A stretch of DNA of 30,296 nt from Candidatus Segatella intestinihominis (GCA_900548535.1 URLG01000030.1:1-30296), one strand, 5' to 3'; shown: positions 8,827 to 16,927, numbered from the stretch's first letter. Notes: a model not told the origin generated them from the letters alone. Translations and numbers: made by a program.

Positions 8827-8863
8827 AAGGGAGAATCCTTTTTGCTAGAAGAATAACTCCCTT
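8827..8863 (-). terminator. Weak hairpin after the lipoprotein epimerase
   Basis: AAGGGAG (8827-8833) and CTCCCTT (8857-8863) form a 7-bp stem 12 bases past the epimerase stop, followed on the minus strand by TCTAC. The stem is short, the loop is 23 bases and there is no good U-run, so it is at best a partial terminator. Confidence 0.35.
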
Positions 8864-8875
8864 ACATATAGACGA

Positions 8876-10063
8876 TTACTTCTTTACGCTAAACTTGTAG
8901 ACGAGGTGAGAATAGTACTTCTGTCCTGGCTTCAATGTAGCATCGGTCCAATCTTTCACTCCCTCAGTAATCTTAGTAGGAGAGTCTGGATACTTCTGGC
9001 TCTCGAAGCAAACGCTCACGTGCTTAGGATACTTGATACCATGCTTGCAAGCGATGCCTGTGCCCTGAAAGTTGCCAGTGTAAACCTGAATGCCAGGCTC
9101 GTTGGTGAATACTTCGAGGAGGATGCCAGTCTTAGGAGAGTAGAGGCTAGCGCAAACAGTCTTGTCGTCGCCTTTGCCGTCCTTATATGTATTCAAGCAC
9201 CAGTTGTGGTCATAACCAGTAGCGTTCTTGATCTGATCGAAGTTGTAGTCCACCTTCTTGCCAATCTCTGTAGGAGTGCGGAAGTCCATAGGTGTGCCCT
9301 CTACGCTCTTGATCTCACCAGTTGGGATATAGAGAGAGTCGGCTGGGGTAAACTTATCGGCATTGATATACATTACCTGGTCGAAGCCTTCCTTGGATGG
9401 GTCACCATTCAGATTAAAGTATGAATGGTTGGTCATGTTGAGTACGGTCTCCTTGTCTGTAGTACCACCGAATACGATGTCGAGTGTGTTGTCACTCTTT
9501 ACAGTATAGGTAGCTGTAGCAGTTACTTTGCCAGGGAATCCATTCTCGCCATCCTTGGCATTGATGGTGAAGGTTACTGAAGAATCATTCTTCTCTGTGA
9601 TGTCATATACCTGGTTCAACCATCCTGTGGCTCCACCACCGTGAAGGCAGTTGCCATTATCATTTGGCTTCAAATTATAGGTAGAGCCTGCAATGGTCAA
9701 CTTAGCATTCTTGATGCGGTTGGCATAGCGACCTACAGATGAACCATAGTCAGATGGTGAGTTGAGAGTATCAGCATACTGATGGATGTTATCATAACCC
9801 AATACCACGTCAGTAGGTTTGCCATCCTTGTCTGGTACAGAGATAGAAACCACTCGACCACCATAGTTGGTGAGGCATACCTCCATGCCATTGGCATTCT
9901 TGAGGGTTACTAACTCAGTCTTCTTGCCCAATACAGTAGAATCGAAATCTGCTGGATTCAAGCCTGACTGTGTAAGACTTGCATTGCTGCTTGATGAACA
10001 AGCTGAGAGGGTAGCGATTGTCGCCAAACCTGCTCCCATGATAAGGTGCTTTACGTTGCTCAT
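8876..10063 (-). CDS. Aldose 1-epimerase (mutarotase), lipoprotein form
   Basis: The 395-residue protein starts with a lipoprotein signal peptide ending in the lipobox LSAC (Cys22), so it is probably anchored in the periplasm. The galactose-mutarotase fold follows, with VGRYANRIKNAKL (about 110-122), LNMTNHSYFNLNG carrying the probable catalytic His, and EVFTNEPGIQVYTGNF carrying the probable catalytic Glu. It interconverts alpha and beta anomers of aldoses, here most likely to feed the downstream symporter with the preferred anomer. It differs from the second mutarotase at 13053-14138, which lacks a signal. The leader includes a TTATTGTTTATT element and a TGTAA-AA-TTACA dyad. Galactose versus arabinose as the main substrate cannot be told from sequence. 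Confidence 0.93.
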   Translation of the reverse strand: MSNVKHLIMGAGLATIATLSACSSSSNASLTQSGLNPADFDSTVLGKKTELVTLKNANGMEVCLTNYGGRVVSISVPDKDGKPTDVVLGYDNIHQYADTLNSPSDYGSSVGRYANRIKNAKLTIAGSTYNLKPNDNGNCLHGGGATGWLNQVYDITEKNDSSVTFTINAKDGENGFPGKVTATATYTVKSDNTLDIVFGGTTDKETVLNMTNHSYFNLNGDPSKEGFDQVMYINADKFTPADSLYIPTGEIKSVEGTPMDFRTPTEIGKKVDYNFDQIKNATGYDHNWCLNTYKDGKGDDKTVCASLYSPKTGILLEVFTNEPGIQVYTGNFQGTGIACKHGIKYPKHVSVCFESQKYPDSPTKITEGVKDWTDATLKPGQKYYSHLVYKFSVKK

Positions 10064-10077
10064 TTTTAGGTTGTTTT

Positions 10078-10132
10078 TTATTGTTTATTAATTTTGGGTG
10101 TAAAATTACAATTTTATTTCGAAACTGCAAGC
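10078..10132 (-). promoter_or_regulatory. Candidate promoter and dyad before the lipoprotein epimerase
   Basis: On the minus strand, TTG (from 10128) is followed after 19 bases by TAATTTTA, one base short of the Bacteroidetes TAnnTTTG -7 box. The imperfect box overlaps a TGTAA-AA-TTACA inverted repeat at 10099-10110, a layout that would allow a repressor to block the promoter. A TTATTGTTTATT leader element lies at 10078-10089. AraR as the binder is inference. Confidence 0.4.
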
Positions 10133-10225
10133 GTTTTCCCCAATTATTTTTTATCTAAAGTGTCTTTTTAACACTATTTGCATAAATAAGGGCTGTTTTT
10201 TATGATTTCACAGAGTTTTTGATAC

Positions 10226-10262
10226 AAAAAAGGCTGCAACAGATTTCCCAACCTATTGCAGC
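10226..10262 (-). terminator. Intrinsic terminator after galK
   Basis: On the minus strand, GCTGCAATAG (from 10262) pairs with CTGTTGCAGC (to 10233) in a ten-pair stem with one G-U and a 10-base loop, followed by CTTTTTTG. The G-U would be a mismatch in plus-strand RNA, so it acts on minus-strand transcripts. A second short hairpin (AAGGGG/CCCCTT) lies closer to the galK stop. Confidence 0.85.
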
Positions 10263-10313
10263 TACAATCAAATATATTTGTGAAGCAAGAAGGGGATACC
10301 CCCTTCCTATATT

Positions 10314-11474
10314 TTAGCATACCTTATGTGAACCCTCTGAGATAACCACTGGGTAAATCTCAGGAGCATGACCATACTTAGCAGTAAACTTGGCAGTAAC
10401 ATCCTCGCAGAACTTGTCGTAGATGTCGTCCTTTACCAAGTTGATGGTGCAGCCACCAAAGCCGCCACCCATGATACGGCTACCAGTTACGCCGTCTTCC
10501 TTGGCTACGTCGTTCAAGAAGTCTAGCTCCTCGCAGCTTACCTCATACTCCTTGCTCAAGCCGTGGTGAGTCTCGTACATCTTCTGACCAACAGTCTCGT
10601 AATCACCCTTCTCAAGAGCATCGCAGACTGCCAATACGCGGTCTTTCTCACCCAATACGAAGTGAGCGCGACTGTAATCCTCTTCACCTACCTCGGCACG
10701 AACCTCTTCCAACTGCTCCCATGTGCAGTCACGGAGAGTCTCGAACTTAGCCTCTGGGTGTTTAGCGGCGATGTGCTTAACCACATTCTCGCAAGAGTTG
10801 CGGCGGTCGTTGTATGGAGAACCTGCCAACTCGTGCTTAACCTTAGAGTTGACCAAGCAGAGCTTGTAGCCCTTTGGCTCGAATGGGAAGTACTCAAACT
10901 CGCGGCTGTTGCAATCGAGACGCATCAACTTGCCTTCCTTGCCAAAGACAGAAGCAAACTGGTCCATGATGCCGCAGTTTACACCGATGTACTTGTGCTC
11001 TGTAGCCTGACCAGCGAGAACGAGATCCCACTTAGAAACCTTGTTGTCGCCAAAGAGGTCATTAAGTGCGAAAGCGAAGCAGCTCTCCAAGGCAGCAGAA
11101 GAAGACATACCTGCACCGAGAGGCACATCACCATAGAATGCAGCATTGAATCCCTTCACGTCAACACCAAGAGCCTTCATCTCCTGGCAGACGCCATAGA
11201 TGTAGCGTGCCCAAGAAGCGCGAGGTCCTTCAGGATCATCTACCTTAAACTCAACACGGTCTTTCAAGTCGATAGAGTAGAGCATCACGGTGTTGGAGCT
11301 GTTTGGTCGAATCTCTGCCATGATACCTTTATCTACTGCGCCAGGGAATACGAATCCACCATTATAGTCGGTGTGCTCACCGATAAGGTTGATACGACCT
11401 GGAGACATATAAATATTACCTGTCTTACCATCGAAATGCTTGATGAAGCGGCTTCTTACTTTTTCAATATCCAT
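10314..11474 (-). CDS. galK: Galactokinase
   Basis: The 386-residue protein is a standard-length GHMP kinase. SPGRINLIGEHTDYNGG (24-40) is the galactokinase signature, PLGAGMSSSAALE (118-130) the GHMP ATP-binding motif, GIMDQFASVFG contains the catalytic Asp171, and GSRIMGGGFGGCTINLV is the conserved C-terminal motif. It phosphorylates alpha-D-galactose to galactose 1-phosphate in the cytoplasm, the first committed Leloir step. It lies after the MFS sugar carrier and the cytosolic mutarotase, so import, anomer conversion and phosphorylation are adjacent. galT and galE are not in this window. An intrinsic terminator follows, and a TATACATA-N7-TATGTATA dyad lies upstream at 11540-11562. Confidence 0.97.
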   Translation of the reverse strand: MDIEKVRSRFIKHFDGKTGNIYMSPGRINLIGEHTDYNGGFVFPGAVDKGIMAEIRPNSSNTVMLYSIDLKDRVEFKVDDPEGPRASWARYIYGVCQEMKALGVDVKGFNAAFYGDVPLGAGMSSSAALESCFAFALNDLFGDNKVSKWDLVLAGQATEHKYIGVNCGIMDQFASVFGKEGKLMRLDCNSREFEYFPFEPKGYKLCLVNSKVKHELAGSPYNDRRNSCENVVKHIAAKHPEAKFETLRDCTWEQLEEVRAEVGEEDYSRAHFVLGEKDRVLAVCDALEKGDYETVGQKMYETHHGLSKEYEVSCEELDFLNDVAKEDGVTGSRIMGGGFGGCTINLVKDDIYDKFCEDVTAKFTAKYGHAPEIYPVVISEGSHKVC

Positions 11475-11539
11475 AATAGTTAAGTTTTAATAGTTGTTAT
11501 TATAAAAATGATTTGTTTATTGCATCAATATATAAGATG

Positions 11540-11562
11540 TATACATAATATAAATATGTATA
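11540..11562. promoter_or_regulatory. Candidate operator dyad upstream of galK
   Basis: TATACATA (11540-11547) and TATGTATA (11555-11562) form a perfect 8-bp inverted repeat with a 7-base spacer, 66 bases upstream of galK and just after the carrier's terminator. Its size and place suit a dimeric repressor, but the stretch is AT-rich, so chance is not excluded. Confidence 0.35.
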
Positions 11563-11566
11563 TATG

Positions 11567-11597
11567 AAAAGTCCCGAGAGTGGTTTACCCTCGGGAC
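11567..11597 (-). terminator. Intrinsic terminator after the MFS sugar carrier
   Basis: GTCCCGAG (11571-11578) and CTCGGGAC (11590-11597) make a perfect 8-bp GC-rich stem with an 11-base loop, followed by TTTTC on the minus strand. It starts 9 bases after the carrier stop codon. Confidence 0.75.
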
Positions 11598-11605
11598 AAT
11601 ATATA

Positions 11606-12931
11606 TTAGTCTACAGGAATATCCTTGTTTACGTTCTTGCAACCAACAACGGCATAGAAGAACATATATGCCATACAGATCAGTGGCACGATGTAGCTGG
11701 TCATATAGCCTGCGTTATCGGCTATGAAGTTCTGTACCAATGGCATCAAGCCACCACCTACAACCATCATCATGAAGATACCAGAAGCCTGAGCGGTATA
11801 CTTGCCCAAGCCCTCAGTAGCAAGGTTAAAGATAGATGCCCACATGATAGATGTGCAGAGACCGCAGAGTACCAAGAACATGGCAGCTACAGGCACTGTT
11901 ACCATCTGGAATGATGTACCGGTGAATACTGGCATCTCAACTGTAGTGCTCTTGCCAAGGATGACTGCGAGGATGATGAAAATCATACCTACACCATTAG
12001 CCACGAACATCATCATACGGCTAGATACCTTGTCGGCAATAAAGCTGGAGAGCAAACGACCTACCAACATCAGCAACCAGTAAGTACCGGCTACGAAACC
12101 ACCAATGGCTGCTGCGTTAGCCAATACATTACCATTGATGAAACCACCACCATTGACTGTAGTATCAGAGATGTAGAAATTCAATGTTCCAGGGATACCA
12201 ACCTCAACGCCTACATATACGAAGATGGCAATAACACCGAGGTTGAAGTGGCGGAATGCCCATGGAGAATGCTCGAATACAGTCTTGTCTGTAGTCTTGC
12301 CCATCTCAGGATCCTGGATAGGGATGAAGTTCAAGATGATGAAAGCAGCAGCGAATACTGCGAGAGCGATGTAAAGCACGAGGTTTACGTCTACCATCTT
12401 AGTGTTGGCTGTTACAGTACCGATGAGGGCGCCTACGAGCATTGGGGTTAAAGTACCAGATAAACTATTCAGTGTACCACCAATGAGGTTCAGCTGGTTA
12501 CCACGGTTGCCACCACCACCGAGAAGGTTGAGCATTGGGTTAACAACTGTATTCAAAATACATACAGCAAAACCTGAGATGAAGGCACCGAAGAGGTAAA
12601 CAGCAAAGCCGCTTACATCAGCGCCAAACTTACCAGCAAGGAACTGGATCAAGACACCTACGAAACCTGTAGCGATACCAGCAAGCGCGGTCTTCTTATA
12701 GCTAATCTTGGTGAGCAACTTACCAGCAGGGATACCCATGAAGAGGTAAGCCAAGAAGTTCATGGCATTACCGAGCATACCAATCATGTTGGCACTACCG
12801 CTGTCGGCGAATACGTTTTTCCAAATGACTCCGATAGGAGCAGCCAAGTTCGTTACGAACGAAATCATGGCGTAGAGGAACATCATCGTAATGATGGCGA
12901 TGACGTTACCATTTTTGTTTTGGTTTTCCAT
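11606..12931 (-). CDS. MFS glucose/galactose (GluP/FucP-type) transporter
   Basis: The 441-residue protein has about 12 hydrophobic segments and matches the FucP/GluP branch of the major facilitator superfamily. FGAFISGFAVCILNTVVNPMLNLLGG (about 113-138) resembles the conserved NPxxxxL region of that branch, and SIMWASIFNLATEGLGKYTAQASGIFMM (about 363-390) matches its conserved C-terminal half. It would import galactose and/or glucose with protons across the inner membrane. It lies between a mutarotase and galK on the same strand, which supports galactose. Intrinsic terminators precede (13001-13040) and follow (11567-11597), so it may be a separate transcription unit or partly read through. 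Confidence 0.92.
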   Translation of the reverse strand: MENQNKNGNVIAIITMMFLYAMISFVTNLAAPIGVIWKNVFADSGSANMIGMLGNAMNFLAYLFMGIPAGKLLTKISYKKTALAGIATGFVGVLIQFLAGKFGADVSGFAVYLFGAFISGFAVCILNTVVNPMLNLLGGGGNRGNQLNLIGGTLNSLSGTLTPMLVGALIGTVTANTKMVDVNLVLYIALAVFAAAFIILNFIPIQDPEMGKTTDKTVFEHSPWAFRHFNLGVIAIFVYVGVEVGIPGTLNFYISDTTVNGGGFINGNVLANAAAIGGFVAGTYWLLMLVGRLLSSFIADKVSSRMMMFVANGVGMIFIILAVILGKSTTVEMPVFTGTSFQMVTVPVAAMFLVLCGLCTSIMWASIFNLATEGLGKYTAQASGIFMMMVVGGGLMPLVQNFIADNAGYMTSYIVPLICMAYMFFYAVVGCKNVNKDIPVD

Positions 12932-13000
12932 TTTTTTTGATAGTTGATATTTTGTGTTATTGTTATTTTTGCTTGTTTGGTTGTTGCTTATTCAAGCGTG

Positions 13001-13040
13001 AAAATGGAGCAGACGCATTTTTCTCATGTATCTGCTCCAT
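13001..13040 (-). terminator. Intrinsic terminator after the cytosolic mutarotase
   Basis: ATGGAGCAGA (13004-13013) and TCTGCTCCAT (13031-13040) form a perfect 10-bp stem, with a U-run (TTTTC) on the minus-strand side. It starts 13 bases past the mutarotase stop. A small CAT/ATG pairing can extend it into the loop. Confidence 0.75.
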
Positions 13041-13052
13041 GTTCATATAGGG

Positions 13053-14138
13053 TTATTTCTCTACGCCAAACTTATAGATAGTCTTCTGAGTGTATGTCTC
13101 ACCTGGGTTCAATCTACAGCTAGGGAAGTATGGGTGGTTAGGAGTGTCTGGGAACTTCTGGGCCTCGAAGCAGACTGCACTGCGACGTGGGAAAGTAGCG
13201 CCAAACTGTCCTAAAATACCAGCCAAGAAATTGCCTGTATACATCTGCAAACCTGGTTCGGTAGTATAAACCTCCATAGTGCGGCAGCTTACAGGGTCCT
13301 TGATGCGAGCTGCGAAGCTGAGCTCGCCCTCTTCCTTCTTATTCAATACGAAGTTGTGGTCGTAGCCCTGACCATTTTTGATCTGCTCATTGTCTGCATC
13401 GATGTCCTGACCAATTGGCTTTGGCTTGCGGAAATCAAATGGAGTACCCTCAACCTTCAGGATTTCACCTGTAGGGATAGATACCTTGTCAATAGGCAAA
13501 TAGTGGTCTGCATTAACCTCGCAGATGATGTTCTCTATAGTTGGGGTAGGGTTAGCGATGCCCTGGATAGAGAAGAATGCGTGGTGGGTCAAATTCACGA
13601 TGGTAGTCTTGTTGGTGGTAGCCTGATACTTGATGACAAACTCGTTGTCGTCGGTCAGTGTGTAAGCCACCCAAACTGCCAATTCGCCTGTGAAGCCTTC
13701 CTCGCCATAAGGGCTTGTATACTTCAGTACTACTGCGTTCTCACCCATACGAGTTGCGTCCCATACGTGGGCATGGAAACCAGTTGGACCGCCATGCAGA
13801 TGGTTAGGACCATCATTGCAAGCCAGTTGATACTCCTTGCCATGGAGGGTGAACTTACCTTCCTTGATTCGGTTGCCATAGCGACCAATCAATACACTCA
13901 AGAATGGCTCAGGAGAGTTGATGACGTCCTTGATGTTATCGTGACCCTGGATCAAGTTGGCATAGTTGCCATCCTTGTCAGGCATCATGATGGCAACGAC
14001 CGCTCCACCATAGTTAGTTACTGCAACTTCGTTGCCTTGCTTGTTTCTCAACACGAAGAGATCTGTCTCTTTGCCGTTGACTGTGGTCTGGAAATCTTCT
14101 CTTTTCAAACCACATTTATTTGCTGGTTCTGCATTCAT
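13053..14138 (-). CDS. galM: Galactose mutarotase (aldose 1-epimerase), cytosolic
   Basis: The 361-residue protein has no signal peptide and the standard GalM layout: YGGAVVAIMMPDKDG near 43-57, IGRYGNRIKEGKFTLHG near 88-104, VNLTHHAFFSIQG carrying the probable catalytic His, and EVYTTEPGLQMYTGNF carrying the probable catalytic Glu. It equilibrates beta- and alpha-galactose in the cytoplasm so that GalK receives the alpha anomer. It is the first gene of the gal-ara block. A candidate promoter lies at 14189-14220, and a terminator follows at 13001-13040. It is a paralogue of the lipoprotein epimerase at 8876-10063, in a different compartment. Confidence 0.95.
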   Translation of the reverse strand: MNAEPANKCGLKREDFQTTVNGKETDLFVLRNKQGNEVAVTNYGGAVVAIMMPDKDGNYANLIQGHDNIKDVINSPEPFLSVLIGRYGNRIKEGKFTLHGKEYQLACNDGPNHLHGGPTGFHAHVWDATRMGENAVVLKYTSPYGEEGFTGELAVWVAYTLTDDNEFVIKYQATTNKTTIVNLTHHAFFSIQGIANPTPTIENIICEVNADHYLPIDKVSIPTGEILKVEGTPFDFRKPKPIGQDIDADNEQIKNGQGYDHNFVLNKKEEGELSFAARIKDPVSCRTMEVYTTEPGLQMYTGNFLAGILGQFGATFPRRSAVCFEAQKFPDTPNHPYFPSCRLNPGETYTQKTIYKFGVEK

Positions 14139-14188
14139 AATATCTCATTTTTTTTAGTTACTTACTCTTGGTTAAAAGTAATATACTG

Positions 14189-14220
14189 CAAAGTAACAAA
14201 AAAAAAATGAGTATGACAAA
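14189..14220 (-). promoter_or_regulatory. Candidate promoter of the gal block
   Basis: On the minus strand TTTG (from 14220) is followed, 20 bases after it, by TTACTTTG (to 14189), one mismatch from the Bacteroidetes -7 box TAnnTTTG. The predicted start of transcription is near 14182, about 44 bases before the galM start codon. Confidence 0.55.
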
Positions 14221-14260
14221 TATTTTGGCAATTATTTGATTTAAAAAACCTAAAAATGTA

Positions 14261-15484
14261 TTAAGAGAGTAAATCAGCCACTACATAACTAGACCCTCCG
14301 ACAAAGATAAAGTCATCCTTCATGGCTTGTTCGTTAGCAGCATTAAATGCTTCTTTTACAGAATGATAGATTTTTCCATTCAAACCATGTTTTGCCGCAA
14401 TTTCTGCCAATTTTTCCACTGGAATGGCTCTGTGAGTGGAAGCCTGCGCCCAATAGAATTTTGTACCAGTTTTTGGCAAAATCTGTAAAACACCGTCCAC
14501 ATCTTTATCGTCCACCATGCCGAAGACGATGTGCTTCACTGGAGCTTCTACCGCCTCGATCTGTGATGCCAGATATTGCCAGCCTGCAAGGTTGTGGCCC
14601 GTATCACAGATGGTGAGAGGTGCATTGTTGAGCTTTTCCCATCTACCACGCAAGCCTGTGAGTTCGCAGACGTGAGCGAAGCCCTGCTGGATAGCATCAT
14701 TGCTGATCGACATCATCTGCTGGAGTTGGGCGAGGGCTGTGAAGATGGTTTTCTTGTTTTTCTCCTGATAGCTGCCCTTCAGTTCCAAGTCTACATCATA
14801 AGAGATGTCTTGGTCTTGGGCAAAGAGGATAGGGGCGTGCTTTTGGCTTGCCACCTCCTTGAACACAGGCTTGGTTTCTGGTAGATATTCGCCTACCACT
14901 ACAGCCACTCCTGGCTTGATGATGCCAGCCTTCTCGCCTGCTATCTGGGCCAGAGTGTTACCCAAGAACTGGGTGTGGTCAAAGCTGATGTTGGTGATGA
15001 CGGAGAGGAGTGGGGTGATAATGTTGGTGCAATCCAGTCTGCCGCCCAGCCCCACTTCGATAACTGCGATGTCTACCTGCTGCTCGGCAAAATACTTGAA
15101 TGCCATAGCCGTGGTGAGTTCGAAGAAGGAAGGGTGGAGGGGCTCGAAAAATGAGCGATGCTCTGCCACGAAGTCGATGACGAATTGCTCAGATACGCAC
15201 TCGCCATTGACGCGGATGCGCTCTCGGAAGTCTACAAGATGAGGAGATGTGAAGAGCCCTACCTTGTAGCCTTGGCTCTGCAGGATGGCAGCCAGGGTAT
15301 GAGAACAAGAGCCCTTGCCATTGGTTCCTGCCACATGGATGGTCTTGAATAGCTTGTGGGGATGGCCGAAGTGGGCATCTAGCTCCTCGGTGGTTTGCAA
15401 TCCCGGCTTGTAAGCCTTGGCTCCGATCTTCTCGAAGACGGGAGCGCTATGAAATAAATAATCTATTGTTTCGTTGTAATTCAT
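14261..15484 (-). CDS. folC: Folylpolyglutamate / dihydrofolate synthase
   Basis: The reading frame opens at 15496 (MIRYMNYNET), but I prefer the Met at 15484, because FolC proteins of this group usually begin close to MNYxETxDYL; this start is inference. The protein is about 407 residues. The P-loop IHVAGTNGKGSCSHT and the Mur-ligase-like block NISFDHTQFLGNTLAQIAGEKAGIIKPG identify it, followed by a C-terminal ligase domain containing TGHNLAGWQYL. It adds glutamate to dihydropteroate or folates using ATP in the cytoplasm. It is transcribed in the same direction as dnaJ but is separated from it by a strong terminator, so it is probably independent. Confidence 0.94.
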   Translation of the reverse strand: MNYNETIDYLFHSAPVFEKIGAKAYKPGLQTTEELDAHFGHPHKLFKTIHVAGTNGKGSCSHTLAAILQSQGYKVGLFTSPHLVDFRERIRVNGECVSEQFVIDFVAEHRSFFEPLHPSFFELTTAMAFKYFAEQQVDIAVIEVGLGGRLDCTNIITPLLSVITNISFDHTQFLGNTLAQIAGEKAGIIKPGVAVVVGEYLPETKPVFKEVASQKHAPILFAQDQDISYDVDLELKGSYQEKNKKTIFTALAQLQQMMSISNDAIQQGFAHVCELTGLRGRWEKLNNAPLTICDTGHNLAGWQYLASQIEAVEAPVKHIVFGMVDDKDVDGVLQILPKTGTKFYWAQASTHRAIPVEKLAEIAAKHGLNGKIYHSVKEAFNAANEQAMKDDFIFVGGSSYVVADLLS

Positions 15485-15540
15485 ATACCTTATCATATGT
15501 AGAGAGAAAATGTGAATATTAAGAAGAAAGCTTGGTTATC

Positions 15541-15630
15541 GGCAAGAAATGCTGGGAGGGCAGGTTTGTTACCTGCCCAATAAGGAGAAATGCTTTTATA
15601 CTACATTCTTGCTCATAGGGTTGCTCCCAG
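15541..15630. repeat. Hairpin-rich spacer upstream of folC
   Basis: GGGCAGGT (15558-15565) and ACCTGCCC (15571-15578) form a perfect 8-bp stem with a 5-base loop. An outer pair, CTGGGAG (15552-15558) and CTCCCAG (15624-15630), can enclose it, sharing one base. The first 18 bases (15541-15558) match 27652-27669, upstream of thiG, at 17 of 18 positions. No U-run follows either strand of the inner hairpin, so it is not an obvious terminator. Confidence 0.5.
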
Positions 15631-15652
15631 AGTTTCTAGCGGTAGAAAAACT

Positions 15653-15720
15653 TGCAAAATAAGGGGGAAGCCAGAAGATAGCTGTCATATACGAAATGAC
15701 TTCTTCTGAACTTCCCCCTC
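15653..15720 (-). terminator. Strong intrinsic terminator of grpE-dnaJ
   Basis: On the minus strand, AGGGGGAAG (from 15719) pairs with CTTCCCCCT (to 15662). Inside it, CAGAAGA/TCTTCTG adds seven pairs and GTCAT/ATGAC five more. The hairpin is followed by TATTTTGC. It begins 14 bases after the dnaJ stop. Confidence 0.85.
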
Positions 15721-15733
15721 ACTATGTGTAGTT

Positions 15734-16891
15734 CTACTTAAAGAGATTTTTAAAGCTGTCGAAGAGAGACTTCTTGGTGGCATTGTCTGCCTTGAAGTTG
15801 TCGCACTCCTTGAATTTCAATACCATTTCCTTCTCTTCCTTGGAAAGGGTCTTTGGTATGAATACGGTTACATTGACGATGATATCGCCCTTGCCATAAC
15901 CATAACCCTGGATGGCTGGCATACCCTTGCCACGCAGTCTGATTTGCTTGCCTGGCTGAGTGCCTGATTCTATCTTGATGGTGGTTTTGCCATCGAGGGT
16001 AGGGATTTCTACCTCTCCGCCCAGTGTGGCTGTGGCAAAGTCGAGTACCAAGTTATAGTAGAGGTCCTTGCCCACACGCTCAAAGTTTTCGTCCTTCTCT
16101 ACGGTTACGAGTACCTGCAGGTCGCCGTTGGTGCCATTGTGCTTACCCTTGTTGCCCTTGCCTGGAGCGGTAACCACCATGTCATTGTCTACTCCTGCTG
16201 GGATGTTGATTTCCACAACTTCCTCGCCCTTCACGATGCCTTCTCCACCGCAAGCCTTACACTTGTTCTTGATGATGGCGCCCTCGCCATGGCATTGTGG
16301 ACAAGCCTGCTGGGTTTGCATCATGCCAAACATGGAGCGAACGGTCTTCATCGTTACGCCCGAACCATGACAAGTAGGGCAGGTCTCTGGCTTGGCGCCA
16401 CCTTCGCAACCCGTACCGTGACAGCTGTCGCAGGTTACGTCCTTGCGAATCTTAAACTTCTTGGTTACGCCAGTAGCTGCCTCCTGGAGAGTCAACTTCA
16501 CCTTGACGCGGAGGTCGCTGCCCTGATATTGGCGCGCACCGCCACCGCCAAATCCGCCGCCAAAGCCACCGAATCCGCCACTATGACCCCCAAAGATGTC
16601 GCCAAACATAGAGAAGATGTCGCTCATATCCATGCCTGAGCCACCATTGAATCCGCCAAATCCTCCCTGAGGACCGTCGAATCCAAATTGGTCATACTGC
16701 TGTCTCTTCTGAGGGTCGTGGAGCACCTCGTAAGCCTCGGCAGCCTCCTTAAACTTCTCCTCAGCCTCCTTGTCGCCGGGGTTGCGGTCTGGGTGATACT
16801 TGATAGCTATCTTGCGATAGGCTTTCTTTATCTCGTCTTCAGATGCCTGCTTGTCTACGCCCAGCACCTCGTAATAGTCTCTCTTAGCCAT
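15734..16891 (-). CDS. dnaJ: Chaperone DnaJ (class A J-protein)
   Basis: The 385-residue protein is full length. It has a J domain (1-70) with HPD at 33-35, a Gly/Phe-rich linker (about 73-118), and four CxxCxGxG zinc motifs starting at Cys154, Cys171, Cys197 and Cys211. The substrate-binding C-terminal domains follow. It delivers unfolded clients to DnaK and stimulates its ATPase in the cytoplasm. The gene follows grpE by 36 bp, so the two are almost surely co-transcribed. dnaK is not in the window. A strong terminator follows. I see no CIRCE element upstream of the pair. Confidence 0.98.
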   Translation of the reverse strand: MAKRDYYEVLGVDKQASEDEIKKAYRKIAIKYHPDRNPGDKEAEEKFKEAAEAYEVLHDPQKRQQYDQFGFDGPQGGFGGFNGGSGMDMSDIFSMFGDIFGGHSGGFGGFGGGFGGGGARQYQGSDLRVKVKLTLQEAATGVTKKFKIRKDVTCDSCHGTGCEGGAKPETCPTCHGSGVTMKTVRSMFGMMQTQQACPQCHGEGAIIKNKCKACGGEGIVKGEEVVEINIPAGVDNDMVVTAPGKGNKGKHNGTNGDLQVLVTVEKDENFERVGKDLYYNLVLDFATATLGGEVEIPTLDGKTTIKIESGTQPGKQIRLRGKGMPAIQGYGYGKGDIIVNVTVFIPKTLSKEEKEMVLKFKECDNFKADNATKKSLFDSFKNLFK

Positions 16892-16927
16892 TCTTTTCTT
16901 GTTTTATATGATTGAATGCTCTTCCGT

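Noticed and set aside
10688..10897. Short extra frames inside galK, araA, thiC and other genes
   Set aside because: They are low-complexity Ser/Arg-rich frame-shifted readings of real genes with no independent start context.
15558..15578. GGGCAGGT/ACCTGCCC hairpin as a terminator
   Set aside because: No U-run follows on either strand, and the grpE-dnaJ unit already ends at a better terminator.
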